Source: an uncultured Lachnospiraceae bacterium (GTDB lineage Bacteria; Bacillota; Clostridia; Lachnospirales; Lachnospiraceae). From it: a stretch of DNA of 64,000 bases. Each line of letters starts with the position of its first letter. Position 1 is the first letter of the stretch. Below the pieces are notes generated by a model that saw only the letters and a list, made by a program, of their open reading frames with translations, searched no databases and was not told the DNA's origin. The DNA is taken from contig CAJUGD010000016.1 of the NCBI GenBank assembly GCA_910586205.1, forward strand, positions 18,928 through 82,927, in the 5' to 3' direction. A program made the translations under genes and the position numbers. Below, piece by piece: positions 14,290 through 23,203 of this stretch.

Positions 14290-14880
14290 TCAATCCTTTG
14301 TATCTGCGCCATGAATAGAAAATTCATCCTCTGTCTTTTTTAAAGATTTTGAAGTAAGATGAAAAATCTCCAGGTCTTCTTCTGTGTAATAAAACAACAG
14401 CAAAATCAGAAGCGCTGCTGTAGCCGTAGTGACATAAATATCCGCCACATTAAAAATCGGAAAATCAATCAGAGAAAAATACAAAAAATCCACCACATAC
14501 CCCTGACTTACCCGGTCCAGCATATTTCCTGCTGCACCAGCGGTTATGAGAGTAATGCAAAGCGCCAGCCAGCGATAATGGGAATCCTTCCAGGACGGAA
14601 GTCTCCACATTCCATAGGCAGCAGTCAAAAGAACCAAGATTCCGATGACAAAAAAGAAAAACTGCTGTCCCTGCAGCATGCCAAAGGCAGCACCGCGGTT
14701 TTCCGAATAAAGCAGCTCAAAAACACCCTGCAGAATCACCAAAGGTTCCTGTCCCTTCAGACAGCTTACTGCAAGATATTTGGTATATTGATCCAGCAAT
14801 ACCAGAAAACAGGAAAAAACAGCCCATACAATCAGATTGTCAACCCGTTTTCTTCTCTCCTGTCTCTGACTTTTGTTCAT
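14290..14880 (-). CDS. lspA: Lipoprotein signal peptidase II
   Basis: 196 aa from the ATG at 14880. An upstream in-frame ATG (14904) is rejected because AAGGAGG lies 5 nt before 14880. Four transmembrane helices; family motifs ENRGAAFGM, AGAAGNMLDRV and FPIFNVADIYV with the two catalytic aspartates (NMLD, VAD). It cleaves prolipoproteins after diacylglyceryl transfer, in the membrane. The tail after the last helix (~30 aa) is charged. Start overlaps the aroB stop as ATGA. Confidence 0.95.
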   Translation of the reverse strand: MNKSQRQERRKRVDNLIVWAVFSCFLVLLDQYTKYLAVSCLKGQEPLVILQGVFELLYSENRGAAFGMLQGQQFFFFVIGILVLLTAAYGMWRLPSWKDSHYRWLALCITLITAGAAGNMLDRVSQGYVVDFLYFSLIDFPIFNVADIYVTTATAALLILLLFYYTEEDLEIFHLTSKSLKKTEDEFSIHGADTKD

Positions 14881-15980
14881 TCTGTCCTCCTTAACATCCA
14901 CCATAATGTATCCAAAATCTCCTGATCACTGACTGTAGTATCAATAAAGGCATCCCCCACCTGATGAAGCAAAATAAATTTAACGGTCCCGGAATCCATC
15001 TTTTTATCCTTTTTTGTGGCAGCAAGAATGTCCTCTGGCTGTAGTTTTATGTCCTGTAGGTTTACGGGCAATCCAAAGCGCACAAAATCTTCACAGACTC
15101 TTTCTACTTCCTCCATGGGGATTTCTCCGCGCTTTGCCGATAAATAGACAGCCCCCACACATCCTAACGCTACACACTGACCATGAAGCATTTGAAAATT
15201 CATCAGTTTTTCAATCGCATGGCCTAATGTATGACCAAAATTCAGCAAAGCACGCTCTTCCTTTTCAGTAGGATCCCTCTCTACAACATCCCGCTTGATT
15301 TTATCGCTTTCTAAAATCATAGCGCCGCAGGTCTCTCCGTCTCGCCGGAGAATTTTCTCTGCATGTTCCTGAATCCAATCATAATAACTGCGATCTTTGA
15401 TCAATCCATGTTTTAAGATCTCACCCATACCAGAAAGATATTGTTCTTCTGACAGTGTGTGGAGAGTGGCTGTATTTGTGTAAACCAAAGAAGGCATGTG
15501 AAAAGCTCCCACCATATTTTTAAAAGCATCAAAATCCACGCCCGTCTTGCCTCCGATACTGCTGTCTACTTGGGACAGCAGGGTAGTCGGCACCTGAATA
15601 AAACGAATCCCGCGCAGATAGGTAGCAGCCCCATAACCGCAGAGATCTCCCACAACACCGCCTCCTAAGGCTACCAGAACATCATTGCGATCATACTGCC
15701 TCTGAATCAGATATCGATATAATTCACGGACCGTATCCAGGTTTTTCTGGCCCTCACCTGCCGGAAACACAAAAGAATCCACCTTTTTACAAATGGGCTG
15801 CAGCTGTGTCTCCACAGTCTCCAAATATAAGGGAGCGACATTGCTGTCCGTGACAATACATAGCTTTCTTTTCTCAACTCCCAGCCGGGACACTTCTTCT
15901 CCCAGATGAGAAAAAGAAGCTTCCAGCACAATATCATAAATCCTTTTGCCATTATTTTGAACAGTGATCCTATCAAACAT
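14877..15980 (-). CDS. aroB: 3-dehydroquinate synthase
   Basis: 367 aa, normal length. The NAD-binding region includes GGGVVGDLCGYGAATYLRG; metal ligands lie in E (MGEILKHG), H (NFGHTLGHAIE) and H (LHGQCVALG). It converts DAHP to 3-dehydroquinate in the shikimate pathway. Translationally coupled to lspA by ATGA. The adjoining 260 bp toward sepF (15981-16240) holds no supported gene. Confidence 0.96.
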   Translation of the reverse strand: MFDRITVQNNGKRIYDIVLEASFSHLGEEVSRLGVEKRKLCIVTDSNVAPLYLETVETQLQPICKKVDSFVFPAGEGQKNLDTVRELYRYLIQRQYDRNDVLVALGGGVVGDLCGYGAATYLRGIRFIQVPTTLLSQVDSSIGGKTGVDFDAFKNMVGAFHMPSLVYTNTATLHTLSEEQYLSGMGEILKHGLIKDRSYYDWIQEHAEKILRRDGETCGAMILESDKIKRDVVERDPTEKEERALLNFGHTLGHAIEKLMNFQMLHGQCVALGCVGAVYLSAKRGEIPMEEVERVCEDFVRFGLPVNLQDIKLQPEDILAATKKDKKMDSGTVKFILLHQVGDAFIDTTVSDQEILDTLWWMLRRTE

Positions 15981-16240
15981 ACTTTTCCATTCCCCTTTTC
16001 TTTTACACCAGTATTTTATACTATCATTGACTTTGCTGTAGCTTTACAGAAAGAAAGCAAACAAGCAAACAATCTTCCTTTTAGAAGGGAAAACTGTCTG
16101 CTCATTTTCTGCAATCAGGCTCACCATACCTTTATCCATGATAATAATCCCCATTGTAACTTACCAACAATCATTTACAGAATCGAAACAATCGCTGTAC
16201 CTACCTCTGAAAAATCCTACCAACCAGGCCAGAATGTATT

Positions 16241-16741
16241 TTATAACCGTATATTCATCCCTGAAACATCAAGACTCCCATTTCCCAATAAGTCTTGAAA
16301 ATCACCAGACAACTCTACTGACTCCGGAGTTGCTATAAAAATGTAACTGGAAATCTTCTGAAGGTTTCCATTCATAGAATAGGTTGCGCCAGATGTAAAG
16401 TCAATGATTCTCTGAGCAATCTCTGTATGAATCCCCTCCATATTCAGTACAACCGCCTTACCGGCAAGTAAAAAGTCACAAATCTCTCTGGCATCTTCAA
16501 TAGAGGTAGGCTTGATCATGGAAACCTCGGCTCTCCTCATAGGTACTACTTTTGGTGAAGGTCGTGAGAAAAAACGCGGCCTTGGTTCTTCTTCTTCCTC
16601 CTCCATATCATCACGGGAATTGCTGAACGTATTTCTTCTGACTGGCCTGTCCAGCTCATAGTCGTCTTCCGGTCCAAAGTAGTCTTCATCGTCATCGTCG
16701 TTTAACCGTGTCATTTCCATCAGTCTGCTAATCAGGCTCAT
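16241..16741 (-). CDS. sepF: Cell division protein SepF
   Basis: 166 aa. The amphipathic N-terminus MSLISRLMEMTRL fits membrane anchoring; a long acidic linker (DDDDEDYFGPEDD, EEEEEE) follows, then the compact SepF domain (KPTSIEDAREICDFLLAGKAVVLNMEG...RIIDFTSGATYSMNGNLQKIS). SepF bundles FtsZ and anchors the Z-ring in Gram-positives. It follows yggS as in many Firmicutes. Confidence 0.95.
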   Translation of the reverse strand: MSLISRLMEMTRLNDDDDEDYFGPEDDYELDRPVRRNTFSNSRDDMEEEEEEPRPRFFSRPSPKVVPMRRAEVSMIKPTSIEDAREICDFLLAGKAVVLNMEGIHTEIAQRIIDFTSGATYSMNGNLQKISSYIFIATPESVELSGDFQDLLGNGSLDVSGMNIRL

Positions 16742-16761
16742 ATTTTTTTACTCTCCATTTC

Positions 16762-17451
16762 TTATCTGACCCCAAAAATGCCGGTGCCAACTCTAATCAT
16801 GGTGGCGCCTTCCTCCACAGCTACCTCATAATCTCCGGTCATGCCCATGGACAAGACACTCATATTAACATTATCAATGTTTTTGTGTTTGATGTCAACA
16901 TATAATTGAAATAATTTTTTAAAAACAGGACGATTTTGTTCAGAATTCTCGACAAAAGGTGCAATTGTCATCAATCCACATACGTGAATATGGGAAAATT
17001 CATGTATCTTCTGCAAAATGTGGATAACTTCCTCCGGCGCAAATCCAAATTTACTTTCCTCTCCTGCCACATTCACCTCTAACAAGATATCCACAATCCT
17101 GCCAAGCCTCTCTGCCTCCTGCTGTATTTCCTGGGCTAACCGGAAAGAATCTACAGAATGAATCATGGAAACAAGAGGAAGAACCTGCCGAACCTTATTT
17201 CTCTGCAAATGTCCTATCATGTGGAAACAGGTGTCTTCCGGCATTTGAGGCTGCTTCAGCGCAATCTCCTGAACCTTGTTTTCTCCAAACACTCTCTCCC
17301 CACACCGGTAAGCTTCCTGCAGGTCTCCCAAAGGTTTTGTCTTACTGACTGCAATCAGTGTTATATCTTCCGGTTTTCTGCCGCTGCGGGCGCAAGCCGC
17401 CTTTATATTGTCATGTACCTGCTCCAGATTTTTATGAATCACATCTCTCAT
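16762..17451 (-). CDS. YggS-family PLP homeostasis protein
   Basis: 229 aa from the ATG at 17451, chosen because GGAG precedes it; a longer TTG-started frame to 17496 lacks a ribosome site. The PLP lysine is in LIAVSKTKP; HMIGHLQRNKV, LLEVNVAGEESKFGF, MTIAP and MGMTGDYEVAVEEGATMIRVG are family signatures. It is a fold-type III PLP protein that balances vitamin B6 pools and has no known enzyme activity. Lies between the HlyD-like gene and sepF. Confidence 0.95.
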   Translation of the reverse strand: MRDVIHKNLEQVHDNIKAACARSGRKPEDITLIAVSKTKPLGDLQEAYRCGERVFGENKVQEIALKQPQMPEDTCFHMIGHLQRNKVRQVLPLVSMIHSVDSFRLAQEIQQEAERLGRIVDILLEVNVAGEESKFGFAPEEVIHILQKIHEFSHIHVCGLMTIAPFVENSEQNRPVFKKLFQLYVDIKHKNIDNVNMSVLSMGMTGDYEVAVEEGATMIRVGTGIFGVR

Positions 17452-17499
17452 TTTATCAGCTCCGCTTTCTTGTTTCTTGCAATAAACATTCTCCAAAAT

Positions 17500-18906
17500 T
17501 TATTGATAAATCAACTGTCCTTCATATACTAAATCAGCATTCAATACAATATGATCATACACAGATAATCCATAGTCCATCCCTTTTCGGATTGTATAAT
17601 ATTCTTCATTGGATTTTAATATCTCAATTTGTTTAAAAACGGCATAGCCTTTATTAATATTATAAACACCCTGCAGGGATTCCTTTGCTCCTATCTGGTA
17701 TCGTTCCGTAGAATCCGGCTTAATTACAAAATCTCCTGCCTTAAGCGGACTTTTTTCTCCCATATCAATAAAATAGTATTCTTCCGTAGAATTGTAAATA
17801 GTTACCGGAACAAATTCTATAGAAACCCCCTTTTCTGAATAAACTTCTTTTAAAAATCCTGTATCACTGCTGTCTCCGCCCTGTGCCATAAATTCTAAGG
17901 GAATTAAATAAAAATCCTTTGTGGTTACGGATGTGACCGGGATTTTCAAGCCATCTACCCGCTCTGCCTCCACTTCAAAATTCACATATCGGTCGGAAAT
18001 AAACTGAACCATATATTGATTAAAATCCAGCTTTCCATAAGAGCTCCCGTCTGCTCCTGTAATAACCGAAAAAGCACCGTCTGTCTCTAAGTTCCTGGAA
18101 TTAAAGGTAACATGGAGCTGGGTTCTGCCGCTGTATTCCTCCAATTGCTGTTCCGTAAGAGGAAAAACAATACTCCAGTCATCAGACGTAATTAACTTAT
18201 AAACCGGATCTGAAGAAGCAATGCGCTGTCCTGCCTTTGTAATCTCCTTTGTATAGGAGGAACGATTAAAATGTTCCGCGGTGATCTGAGACGGATCCAA
18301 TCCCTCATACTGATCAATTCCATAGGAAATCACTCCGGAGGCCGGCGCCTTCACCTGATAAAATACAGCGCCGGTCTGTCCCATCATGCTGTCCATGCTT
18401 TCTAAGGTATTAAAATTCACATATTCTGATACGGATGCATCCAAGGTAGAACGCAGAGAATACGTCATATCATAGCTCAAATCCGAATAATTCATGGCAA
18501 ACGAAGAAAGCAGACGTTTTATCTCTGAAAAATTCTCATTGGTCAAAACAGCATTTGTCTCATTCTTTTCTTCTAAAAGGGAAGCTAAGCTGCCTGTCTC
18601 ATCAATAGAATAGATCCGTGCACCCACAGCCGCTCTCTTTCCTTCTCTTACATAATAATGAATGTATCCTGCGCGATCCGCATACTGAACATCTTCCTGC
18701 CTGAAAATGATACCTGTATACCCATAATCCGTAACAATATCTCCCTCCACGACCTCATAAAACTGCACTTTTTCTTTTTTGGCATAAGTATAAACGCTAA
18801 ACGTCATATAAACAAAAATAATAGCAAAAATAATCATTCCTACATTTATATTCAGAGGGTGACGATAGCGCGGCATGTCTTTGGTATCTCTTTTGTTCCT
18901 GTGCAA
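17500..18906 (-). CDS. HlyD-like membrane protein upstream of yggS-sepF
   Basis: 468 aa. A short basic cytoplasmic N-terminus, one transmembrane helix (INVGMIIFAIIFVYMTFSVYTYA, about 19-42), then a large extracytoplasmic part starting with a biotinyl-lipoyl-like stretch (VVEGDIVTDYGYTGII...GYIHYYVREGKRAAVGARIYSID) and a second half-motif near KAPASGVISY, as in HlyD/RND adaptor proteins. No transporter gene is adjacent; conserved linkage with sepF in Clostridia hints at an envelope or division role. That role is inference. Confidence 0.75.
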   Translation of the reverse strand: MHRNKRDTKDMPRYRHPLNINVGMIIFAIIFVYMTFSVYTYAKKEKVQFYEVVEGDIVTDYGYTGIIFRQEDVQYADRAGYIHYYVREGKRAAVGARIYSIDETGSLASLLEEKNETNAVLTNENFSEIKRLLSSFAMNYSDLSYDMTYSLRSTLDASVSEYVNFNTLESMDSMMGQTGAVFYQVKAPASGVISYGIDQYEGLDPSQITAEHFNRSSYTKEITKAGQRIASSDPVYKLITSDDWSIVFPLTEQQLEEYSGRTQLHVTFNSRNLETDGAFSVITGADGSSYGKLDFNQYMVQFISDRYVNFEVEAERVDGLKIPVTSVTTKDFYLIPLEFMAQGGDSSDTGFLKEVYSEKGVSIEFVPVTIYNSTEEYYFIDMGEKSPLKAGDFVIKPDSTERYQIGAKESLQGVYNINKGYAVFKQIEILKSNEEYYTIRKGMDYGLSVYDHIVLNADLVYEGQLIYQ

Positions 18907-19032
18907 AATATCGCTCCCTTCGGTAGATTCCCTGCACTGTCCTTCCTATTATAAAAGGAAATAGGAAAAAGTTCAAGAGATTACAATATAAAAAAGAGGA
19001 CCTGCCCTCCAAGTCCCCTTTTGTATTTATCC

Positions 19033-19452
19033 CTACAGAGAAATAATAACGTCCTTCTGTATCGCCTCCGGCATCTCATGGGAATCCATGGAAATACTGA
19101 GTACAAAATTCACATTGTATTTGGCGCTGAGCTTTTCCAACGATGTAATGGTCTCGCTGATATCTTCACCCTCTAAGCAGGCAAGCTTCAAAAAGCTGTC
19201 CAAAAACATAATCTCAATGTCATGATCCTGAGAAATAATGCCGCTGATAAATCCCACAAATCCCTGGCTGTTGCCAATCGGGAACTCATTCACATTAATC
19301 AGGCGGATCCGGTTATTCAGCTCATACATATGTTTTGAACTCTTATCCAGATAGACAATAGAACCCTCAGCCTTTTTGATTGAGTTGTTCGCCATGTCCA
19401 ACAGATGTTTGGTTTTCCCTTTTCCCTTATTGCCTGCGATAATCTGCACCAT
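19033..19452 (-). CDS. P-loop protein of unknown function
   Basis: 139 aa. Walker A GNKGKGKTK is at residues 7-15, a Walker B-like strand IEIMFLDSF near 80, and a switch-like VLSISMDS near 120. This is a minimal RecA-like ATPase fold with no partner domain. Small proteins of this type occur near cell-envelope genes in Clostridia and are sometimes labelled as twitching-motility-type ATPases; no pilus gene is nearby. Own ribosome site AAGGAGG precedes the ATG, and 126 bp separate it from the HlyD-like gene. Confidence 0.6.
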   Translation of the reverse strand: MVQIIAGNKGKGKTKHLLDMANNSIKKAEGSIVYLDKSSKHMYELNNRIRLINVNEFPIGNSQGFVGFISGIISQDHDIEIMFLDSFLKLACLEGEDISETITSLEKLSAKYNVNFVLSISMDSHEMPEAIQKDVIISL

Positions 19453-19542
19453 ATTAATCTCCTCCTTGGGTTTATAAGATTTGTATAAAAAGTCTAATCA
19501 TCATAAAATAATTATAGTATAATTTCTAAAATTAAGCAATCA

Positions 19543-20517
19543 CTAATTGACAATTTTCTGAATTATATTTGTCATATTCTGGTAAAGAGCCTGACGATTT
19601 TCCGCTTTCATAATCACTGACACATACTCATGACCTTCCATGTCCTGGCTTCCCATGATCAGACAGCTTCCGGCAGCGCTGGTGGTGCCGGTCTTGCCCC
19701 CAAGCACAAACAGTCCGTCCGGCATGGGCTGCTGTCCTGTAAGAAACTGGTTGCTGTTGTTCCAGGTCTGAGACTTAAGCTCCCCGTTTGCATCCTTATA
19801 TTCTGCTGTATAAGTGCCGGTTCCTACAATCTGCCGGAACACAGGCTCCTTCATAGCCTCCTGAAAAATCAAATATAAATCATAGGCAGTCGTATAATGA
19901 TCTTCGTCATGAAGACCATGAGGATTCACAAAATGAGTGTCTGTAGCGCCTACAGCCCTTGCCTCCTGATTCATCAAGTCAGCAAATCCCTCAATGCTTC
20001 CCGCCATATGTACGGCAATGGCCGCCCCGGCATCATTTCCGGAAGGCATCATAAGCCCGTACAAAAGCTGTTCCATCGTCAATGTCTCTCCCGGACGGAT
20101 ATGGCATAGAGAAGCTCCCTGCTCCGTGATCACAGTCTCCTGCCCCACTGTCACCACATCCTGCAGATTACCATATCGAATCGCAACCAACGCGGTCATA
20201 ACCTTGGTTGTGCTGGCAGGATACAGACGTTTAAATACATTTTTCTCCAGAATCACCTTGTGATCATCCAAAGAAAATACAGCAGCAGCCTCTGCCCCGA
20301 CAGAGCTGTCCGGCTGCGGGACAGAGGCCGTTACCACGCAGAGAGACTCCGCAAAGGTCTCTGCCCTCTTAAGCTCAGGAGAGCAGAGTTCTGTCATGGC
20401 TTCCATCCGTTCCTGCATTGGGTAAGAAATATCGGTTTTTGTTTCCTTTTGTCCACATCCCGTAAGAATCAGACCGAAAGTAAGCACTCCGGTCAATAAG
20501 AGCCTTCTATATACCAT
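19543..20517 (-). CDS. D-alanyl-D-alanine carboxypeptidase (lipoprotein)
   Basis: 324 aa. Lipobox LILTGC at about 17-22 predicts a lipid-anchored protein. Penicillin-binding motifs: SxxK in ASTTKVM, SxN in PSGNDAG, KTG in GGKTGTTSAAG. This is the S11 (DacA/DacF) peptidase that trims the terminal D-Ala of peptidoglycan stem peptides. It lacks the C-terminal PBP5 beta domain of longer members. Upstream neighbour is the methylglyoxal synthase-like gene in an otherwise cell-wall cluster. Confidence 0.92.
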   Translation of the reverse strand: MVYRRLLLTGVLTFGLILTGCGQKETKTDISYPMQERMEAMTELCSPELKRAETFAESLCVVTASVPQPDSSVGAEAAAVFSLDDHKVILEKNVFKRLYPASTTKVMTALVAIRYGNLQDVVTVGQETVITEQGASLCHIRPGETLTMEQLLYGLMMPSGNDAGAAIAVHMAGSIEGFADLMNQEARAVGATDTHFVNPHGLHDEDHYTTAYDLYLIFQEAMKEPVFRQIVGTGTYTAEYKDANGELKSQTWNNSNQFLTGQQPMPDGLFVLGGKTGTTSAAGSCLIMGSQDMEGHEYVSVIMKAENRQALYQNMTNIIQKIVN

Positions 20518-20529
20518 GAAGCCAATCTC

Positions 20530-20925
20530 CTATCGGTAAATCTCGCGCCACTCCAAATCCCCACGGTCTAAAGCTTTGATGAGAAGCTCTGCCGTGGCAA
20601 GATTCGTGGCCAAGGGAATATTGTACGTATCACATAGCTTAACCACATTGTTCACATCCGGCTCATGAGATTTCGAGGTAAGCGGATCTCGAAGAAAAAC
20701 CACCAGATCCATCTCATTATGCTCAATCTGTGCTGCGATCTGCTGCTGTCCTCCTAAATGTCCTGCCAGATATTTATGAATATTTAAATTCGTGACTTCC
20801 TCCACCAGCCTTCCGGTGGTTCCCGTAGCAAACAGCTCATGCTTGTTCAAAATCCCACGATACGCAATACAAAAATTCTGCATCAGTTTTTTCTTGGCGT
20901 CATGTGCAATCAAACCGATATTCAT
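20530..20925 (-). CDS. mgsA: Methylglyoxal synthase-like protein, catalytic Asp replaced
   Basis: 131 aa, normal length. Start MNIGLIAHDAKKK, ATGTTGRLV, FLRDPLTSKSHEPDV and IPLATNLATAELL match methylglyoxal synthase (DHAP to methylglyoxal). The family's GPLGGDQQ loop, whose Asp is the catalytic base (Asp71 in E. coli), reads GHLGGQQQ here: the Asp is Gln and the preceding SGP is AGH. Other conserved Asp residues remain. Activity may be low or changed. It lies between rodA and dacA-like genes. Confidence 0.88.
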   Translation of the reverse strand: MNIGLIAHDAKKKLMQNFCIAYRGILNKHELFATGTTGRLVEEVTNLNIHKYLAGHLGGQQQIAAQIEHNEMDLVVFLRDPLTSKSHEPDVNNVVKLCDTYNIPLATNLATAELLIKALDRGDLEWREIYR

Positions 20926-20940
20926 AAGTAAACCCCTCCT

Positions 20941-22059
20941 TTAATAGTTACTGATTTTTCTTTGAAGTCCAACGTTAAGGGTTAATCCGATTCCGATATA
21001 CATACTTAGCAGAGAACTGACCCCATAGCTGATAAAGGGAAGCGGCAAACCGGTATTGGGAAATACGCCGGTCGCCACAGCAATATTAGAAAAGCTTTGA
21101 AATGCCAGTAATGCTGCCATTCCCACACACAACAGGCGCCCTGCCATATCCCTGGTACGGCCTGCCATGATCAGGCATTCATACACGATCAGTGCAATCA
21201 AACAAATGACCATGGTGCATCCAACAAATCCTAATTCTTCTCCTATTACAGCAAAAATAAAATCTGTCTGCTCCTCTGAAAGAAAATTCCCATTCTTTAC
21301 AGAGTTTGCAGTGTAATTCAGCCCTTTTCCATGAAGCATGCCGGAGCCAATGGCCATGATCGAGTTATCCTGCTGAAGATTGGCCTCAGCATATTTTTCC
21401 CGAAACACAAATGCCAGGATCCGACGGGCCTGATAGCCCTTAAGAAAAGGAACCATATCATATTGCAGCAAATAAATCATCAATATGCTCAAGGGAACCG
21501 CCACTGCCAGACCTCCTAAAATCCAGCGATAGCTTAATCCCGCTGCAAACAACATACAAGTAAACACAAAAATAATCACCAGTCCGGTAGAAAGATCCGG
21601 CTCCTCGAATATCAGCCCAAATACTATGAGCAGAAGAACACTTGCCAGCAGCAAGGTCGTAAGATGGTTAAGCTTTTCCTGCTTCTTATTAAAAAACCAG
21701 GAAAAAAACACAATCAAACCTACCTTTACAAATTCCGATGGCTGAATCTGACCAATGCCAGGCAGCTTCAGCCATCGAGTAGCATTATTTACATTCTCAC
21801 CGAAAAACAACACGGCAAGCAGTCCCAGCACACAGCCAATATAAATCAGCGTAGCCATGGAGATAACCCTGTGATAATCCCACAAGGAAAAAATAATGGC
21901 AATCACAAGCCCTATAGCAATCCCCATGATCTGTTTGTTGACCTCAGCGCTGTTCTGTCCTGTGGCGCTGTTAATGACCAGCACACCAAGTATATTCAAA
22001 GTTAAAATATATAAAATCAAACGATAGTTGTAGTTTTTGAATTGATAGTCAAAAAACAT
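20941..22059 (-). CDS. rodA: RodA/FtsW-type SEDS glycosyltransferase
   Basis: 372 aa with about ten transmembrane helices; SEDS motifs include LKLPGIGQIQPSEFVKVG, FLSEEQTDFIFAVIGEELGFVG and NTGLPLPFISYGVSSL. It polymerises lipid II into glycan strands with a class B PBP; pairing with mreCD and the long PBP in this cluster points to elongation (RodA) rather than FtsW. The start overlaps the end of minE by about 43 bp. Confidence 0.93.
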   Translation of the reverse strand: MFFDYQFKNYNYRLILYILTLNILGVLVINSATGQNSAEVNKQIMGIAIGLVIAIIFSLWDYHRVISMATLIYIGCVLGLLAVLFFGENVNNATRWLKLPGIGQIQPSEFVKVGLIVFFSWFFNKKQEKLNHLTTLLLASVLLLIVFGLIFEEPDLSTGLVIIFVFTCMLFAAGLSYRWILGGLAVAVPLSILMIYLLQYDMVPFLKGYQARRILAFVFREKYAEANLQQDNSIMAIGSGMLHGKGLNYTANSVKNGNFLSEEQTDFIFAVIGEELGFVGCTMVICLIALIVYECLIMAGRTRDMAGRLLCVGMAALLAFQSFSNIAVATGVFPNTGLPLPFISYGVSSLLSMYIGIGLTLNVGLQRKISNY

Positions 22060-22337
22060 GATTCATTCCTCATATTGGTAAAACGGCGAATCGGTATTCT
22101 GGCTGACAGTGCTGCCATAGGAGTCTTTGTCCCGACACATTCCATCCAAGTAAGGCCAATGTCTACTCTTCCTGAATCCAATTCCATATAGCGGGACAGC
22201 ACCCCGATTAATTCCTCCCGGATTCCTTCAATCAGGCCGGGACTGCATCCGGACTGATCCGATACCAGCACCTGCTTTAAGCGCCGTCTGGCAATCTCAC
22301 CAGAATTGCTTTTGTGAGAGAAAAATATCCATCCCAT
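22017..22337 (-). CDS. minE: MinE topological specificity factor
   Basis: 106 aa. The N-terminal part ARRRLKQVLVSDQSGCSP and IREELIGVLSRYMELDSGRVDIGL match the MinD-contact helix and dimer strand of MinE. The C-terminal ~25 residues exceed the usual length and are encoded within the rodA overlap. It stimulates MinD ATPase to drive pole-to-pole oscillation. GGAGGG precedes the ATG; minD ends just 9 bp upstream. Confidence 0.9.
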   Translation of the reverse strand: MGWIFFSHKSNSGEIARRRLKQVLVSDQSGCSPGLIEGIREELIGVLSRYMELDSGRVDIGLTWMECVGTKTPMAALSARIPIRRFTNMRNESCFLTINSKTTTIV

Positions 22338-22346
22338 TGCACCCTC

Positions 22347-23138
22347 CTATGCCCGCTTTAAAAAGTCTGAGAGCCGAAGCAGGATCCCGCGCTGGGGAGC
22401 CAGATCCAAAAGAGGAATCTCCTCTCCTGAAAGCCGTTTGCAAATATTTAAAAAAGCTTGTCCGGCAAGAGAATCCGTGTCAACCAAAGGTTCTCCCTGA
22501 TTGGTGGAAACCACAATATCCTCATCATCCGGGACTGCACCGATAATATTGACGGCAAGAATATCCGCCACATCATCAATGGACATCATATCCCCTCGCC
22601 GGACCATATCCATGCGGATCCGGTTTACTACCAAATCCACCTCCCTCATATCTGCAGCCTCCAAAAGCCCGATAATCCGGTCTGCGTCCCGTATGGCCGA
22701 TACCTCCGGCGTGGTAACAACCAACGCCCGATCCGCCCCTGCAATGGCATTCTGAAAGCCCTGCTCAATCCCTGCCGGACAGTCTAACAGAATATAATCA
22801 AAGTCCTCCTTTAATGAATCTGTCAGCTTGCACATCTGTCCCGGATTTACCGCAGTCTTGTCCCTGGTCTGTGCAGACGGAAGTAAATAAAGATTCGGAT
22901 ATCTTTTGTCTTTTATCAGAGCCTGCTTCATACGACAGTTACCCTCCACCACATCCACAAGATTATAAATAATCCTATTCTCCAAGCCCATAACCACATC
23001 CAGATTCCGCAGGCCGATATCCGTATCAATCAGCACAGTGCGGAAGCCTAAAAGGGCCAGCCCGGTTCCGATGTTGGCGGTGGTTGTCGTCTTGCCGACT
23101 CCGCCTTTTCCAGAAGTGATCACAATGACTTTACTCAT
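22347..23138 (-). CDS. minD: Septum site-determining ATPase MinD
   Basis: 263 aa from the ATG at 23138, chosen because AGGAGG lies 8 nt upstream (a longer frame to 23165 lacks this). The deviant Walker A is SGKGGVGKTTTTANIG; the C-terminal amphipathic helix GILLRLSDFLKRA is the membrane-targeting sequence. It recruits MinC to the membrane. Operon order minC-minD-minE. Confidence 0.97.
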   Translation of the reverse strand: MSKVIVITSGKGGVGKTTTTANIGTGLALLGFRTVLIDTDIGLRNLDVVMGLENRIIYNLVDVVEGNCRMKQALIKDKRYPNLYLLPSAQTRDKTAVNPGQMCKLTDSLKEDFDYILLDCPAGIEQGFQNAIAGADRALVVTTPEVSAIRDADRIIGLLEAADMREVDLVVNRIRMDMVRRGDMMSIDDVADILAVNIIGAVPDDEDIVVSTNQGEPLVDTDSLAGQAFLNICKRLSGEEIPLLDLAPQRGILLRLSDFLKRA

Positions 23139-23203
23139 AGAACGCCTCCTGAAAAATAATTCCACAATTATATTCTACATTAAAATTTTAAATTTTTCCA
23201 GTG

